Part shown: piece by piece, positions 62,502 through 64,000 of the stretch | Position numbering within the stretch: position 1 is the stretch's first letter | Layout: every line of letters begins with the position of its first letter | Translations under genes and position numbers: made by a program | Source of the DNA: Luteolibacter yonseiensis | GTDB lineage: Bacteria > Verrucomicrobiota > Verrucomicrobiia > Verrucomicrobiales > Akkermansiaceae | Direction of reading: 5' to 3' | DNA: 64,000 nt | Assembly: GCF_016595465.1 (NCBI RefSeq) | Contig: NZ_JAENIK010000013.1 | Coordinates: forward strand, 542,839-606,838 | The notes under the pieces: model-generated | What the model saw: only the letters and a program-made list of their open reading frames with translations | Told to the model about the DNA's origin: nothing | The model's database searches: none

Positions 62502-64000
62502 TCAGAAGTCCGCCCAGCCACGGAAGGTCACCCGGACGTCTCCGGACTCCGTGTCCGTCTGGCTGATGAAAGGCACGGCCAGGTCCACCGAGCCGTTGTA
62601 ATGATCCGCGAACTTGAAGCGCGTCCCAGCGCCCGCGCTGGCCAGACCGAAACGCTTCCGCTGGCCCGGCAGCGGGTCATAAATCCCCACCAGCCCCGCA
62701 TCCACGAAACCATGGAACCGCCACTCGTTGGGCGTCGTCCCAGGCTTCGCTTCGGACCCGCCGGTGAGCGGCCGCGTGCGGTACTCCACCGTGCCGAAGA
62801 CACCGTTGTCACCCAGCGACGTCGCCTCCAGGTAACCCCGCACCGTCCCCAGGCCGCCGCCGGAGATCTGCTCGTTGTTCACCAGCGGCTTGTCCGCCAG
62901 CTGGTACTGCACCTTGCCGAAAAGCTGCGAATCATCCCGCAGATCGCGCGTGTGCGCCACATCCCCGCGCAGGAACACATAACTCCCGTCCGCGTTGTAA
63001 CGCTTGTTCGCATAATCCCTCTCCCCGCTGCCGATGCCCCGCAGGTGCAGGTTCAGCGAGGTATTCGCCTCCGTGAACGCCTTCTCCGCCAGCCACGTCG
63101 CCCCGTAATTCGCCGAAAGCGGCCAATACTCGATGGCGGTTTCATCGATGGTGAACTGTTTCTTCCCCAGGGAAACGACCTCGTCGGAGAAATGCTTGTA
63201 GTCGAGGCCCAGCGACAGCGTCTGGTAAAACTTGTCCTGTGACGGCAGGTCGATGAGCGCCTGCAGGCTCACCGTGTGGCCGCGGCCGATGCTCGCCGAG
63301 CCGCCGACGATGGCCACATCGCTGTCCTGCTTGGTGCCCTGCAGCATCAGGCTCACGCTGTCCGAAACCCGCGCCAGATAATAACCCGAGAACACCTTCG
63401 CGTCATCCGTGTTTTCCGGGGCCACCTGGAAATTGAAACCACCCGTATGCCCCAGCTGGTAGAGATTGCCATGGCTCAGCGACCCGTTCAACCGCAGCGG
63501 CGTCGTGTTCGAACTGTAACGGTTGTTGAGCTCCAGCGAACCATGCAGCGGATTCTTGTCCTCCACGTTCAGATCGATGTCCACCGTCCCCGGCACCACC
63601 CCCGCGCGCAGCTCCGGCGTCACCCGGCGGTCCGCCAGACGGTTGAGCGCCACGATCTCCTTCTCCACCCGCTTCATGTCCGGCACGTTCCCCTCCGCCA
63701 GCGACGGAGCGTCCGCCTTGATCCGGCTCGGCAGGAAAAACCGCGCGCCATTGACCCGCAGGCGCCCCACCCTCGCCTCCGCCACCTCCAGCCGGATCAC
63801 CCCGCGCCGCGGATCCTGCTGCGGCACCACCACCGAAACCGTCTGGAAACCGCGGTCGTGATACGCCTTTTCCAAGGCCACCCGCGCCGCCTCCACATCA
63901 TCCGCCGAACGCCCCGGCCCGAGATACGGATACACCGCCTCCTCCACCGCCAGCCGCGGCAGCCGCGCCGGGCCCGTGACGCGATATTCACGGATGTTGA
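62502..64000 (-). CDS. TpsB/FhaC-type outer-membrane transporter (5' end outside window)
   Basis: The frame is open through the right edge; translating from 64000 gives NIREYRVTGPARLPRLAVEE, the beginning of a POTRA domain, so the ATG-like start at 63947 is internal. The visible part has POTRA 1 (ending FQTVSVVVPQQ), POTRA 2 (VEAARVGRLRVNGARFF-like region through LNVEDKNP) and a beta-barrel ending VRVTFRGWADF with terminal Phe. The loop-6 motif appears as GGGLGTVRGYLEA. Such proteins export a TpsA exoprotein across the outer membrane. This one leads the operon containing exbB, exbD and tonB; the signal peptide and any TonB box lie beyond the window. Confidence 0.87.
   Translation of the reverse strand, partial: NIREYRVTGPARLPRLAVEEAVYPYLGPGRSADDVEAARVALEKAYHDRGFQTVSVVVPQQDPRRGVIRLEVAEARVGRLRVNGARFFLPSRIKADAPSLAEGNVPDMKRVEKEIVALNRLADRRVTPELRAGVVPGTVDIDLNVEDKNPLHGSLELNNRYSSNTTPLRLNGSLSHGNLYQLGHTGGFNFQVAPENTDDAKVFSGYYLARVSDSVSLMLQGTKQDSDVAIVGGSASIGRGHTVSLQALIDLPSQDKFYQTLSLGLDYKHFSDEVVSLGKKQFTIDETAIEYWPLSANYGATWLAEKAFTEANTSLNLHLRGIGSGERDYANKRYNADGSYVFLRGDVAHTRDLRDDSQLFGKVQYQLADKPLVNNEQISGGGLGTVRGYLEATSLGDNGVFGTVEYRTRPLTGGSEAKPGTTPNEWRFHGFVDAGLVGIYDPLPGQRKRFGLASAGAGTRFKFADHYNGSVDLAVPFISQTDTESGDVRVTFRGWADF

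Noticed and set aside
63947..63949. Possible start codon for TpsB inside the window
   Set aside because: The frame continues to the window edge and encodes a POTRA beginning upstream of this codon, so the true start is outside.

Overview
The window looks like a chromosomal segment of a GC-rich member of the Verrucomicrobiota, probably a Verrucomicrobiaceae/Luteolibacter-type bacterium. The pointers are an ECF sigma factor of the Rhodopirellula/Verrucomicrobium type next to a FecR-like membrane protein (two such pairs), LamG-domain secreted proteins of which one has a PEP-CTERM tail, carbohydrate-active secreted enzymes (a sulfatase, GH43-PA14 and GH89), and start codons that mostly lack a Shine-Dalgarno sequence. 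Taxonomy is inferred from gene content only. No rRNA, tRNA, CRISPR array, insertion sequence or prophage was seen.

Layout. 1-4.1 kb: 3' part of aconitase acnA, nadB, bioD. 4.1-11 kb: ECF sigma/FecR pair, secreted sulfatase, lipoprotein, small membrane protein, GH43-CBM-PA14 enzyme. 11.2-16.6 kb (minus strand): purine nucleoside phosphorylase, Xaa-Pro aminopeptidase and a four-gene operon of membrane-anchored coiled-coil proteins, three sharing an unnamed motif of about 45 residues. 16.9-21.3 kb (plus): DUF2383 protein, AI-2E-family permease with a cobalamin-binding-like tail, a 47-aa membrane peptide and two transglutaminase-like proteins. 21.4-37 kb: mainly housekeeping genes (uxaC, acpP, fba, pterin dehydratase, ftsB-like, msrA, pyrF, LOG proteins, sod, rmuC), with one active and one apparently inactive L,D-transpeptidase-fold protein. 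37.1-45.1 kb (minus): two LamG proteins, GH89 alpha-N-acetylglucosaminidase and a second FecR/ECF pair.

45.3-64 kb (minus) is the most striking block and runs off the right end. In transcription order it encodes a TpsB/FhaC-type outer-membrane transporter, an ExbB-type proton channel fused to a secreted DUF2341+LamG-like region, ExbD, TonB, a putative porin, a periplasmic coiled-coil protein and a 3724-aa filamentous-haemagglutinin-like exoprotein (TpsA). A complete ExbB-ExbD-TonB motor beside a TpsA/TpsB pair suggests a two-partner secretion or surface-display system coupled to the proton-motive force. Classical two-partner secretion is not known to need this energy source.

Regulation visible in sequence: two LamG genes share a gap-free 46-bp upstream element (34 identical positions) and lie next to a sigma/FecR pair; a good promoter with an operator-like palindrome precedes the coiled-coil operon; and several strong hairpin terminators separate the housekeeping units.
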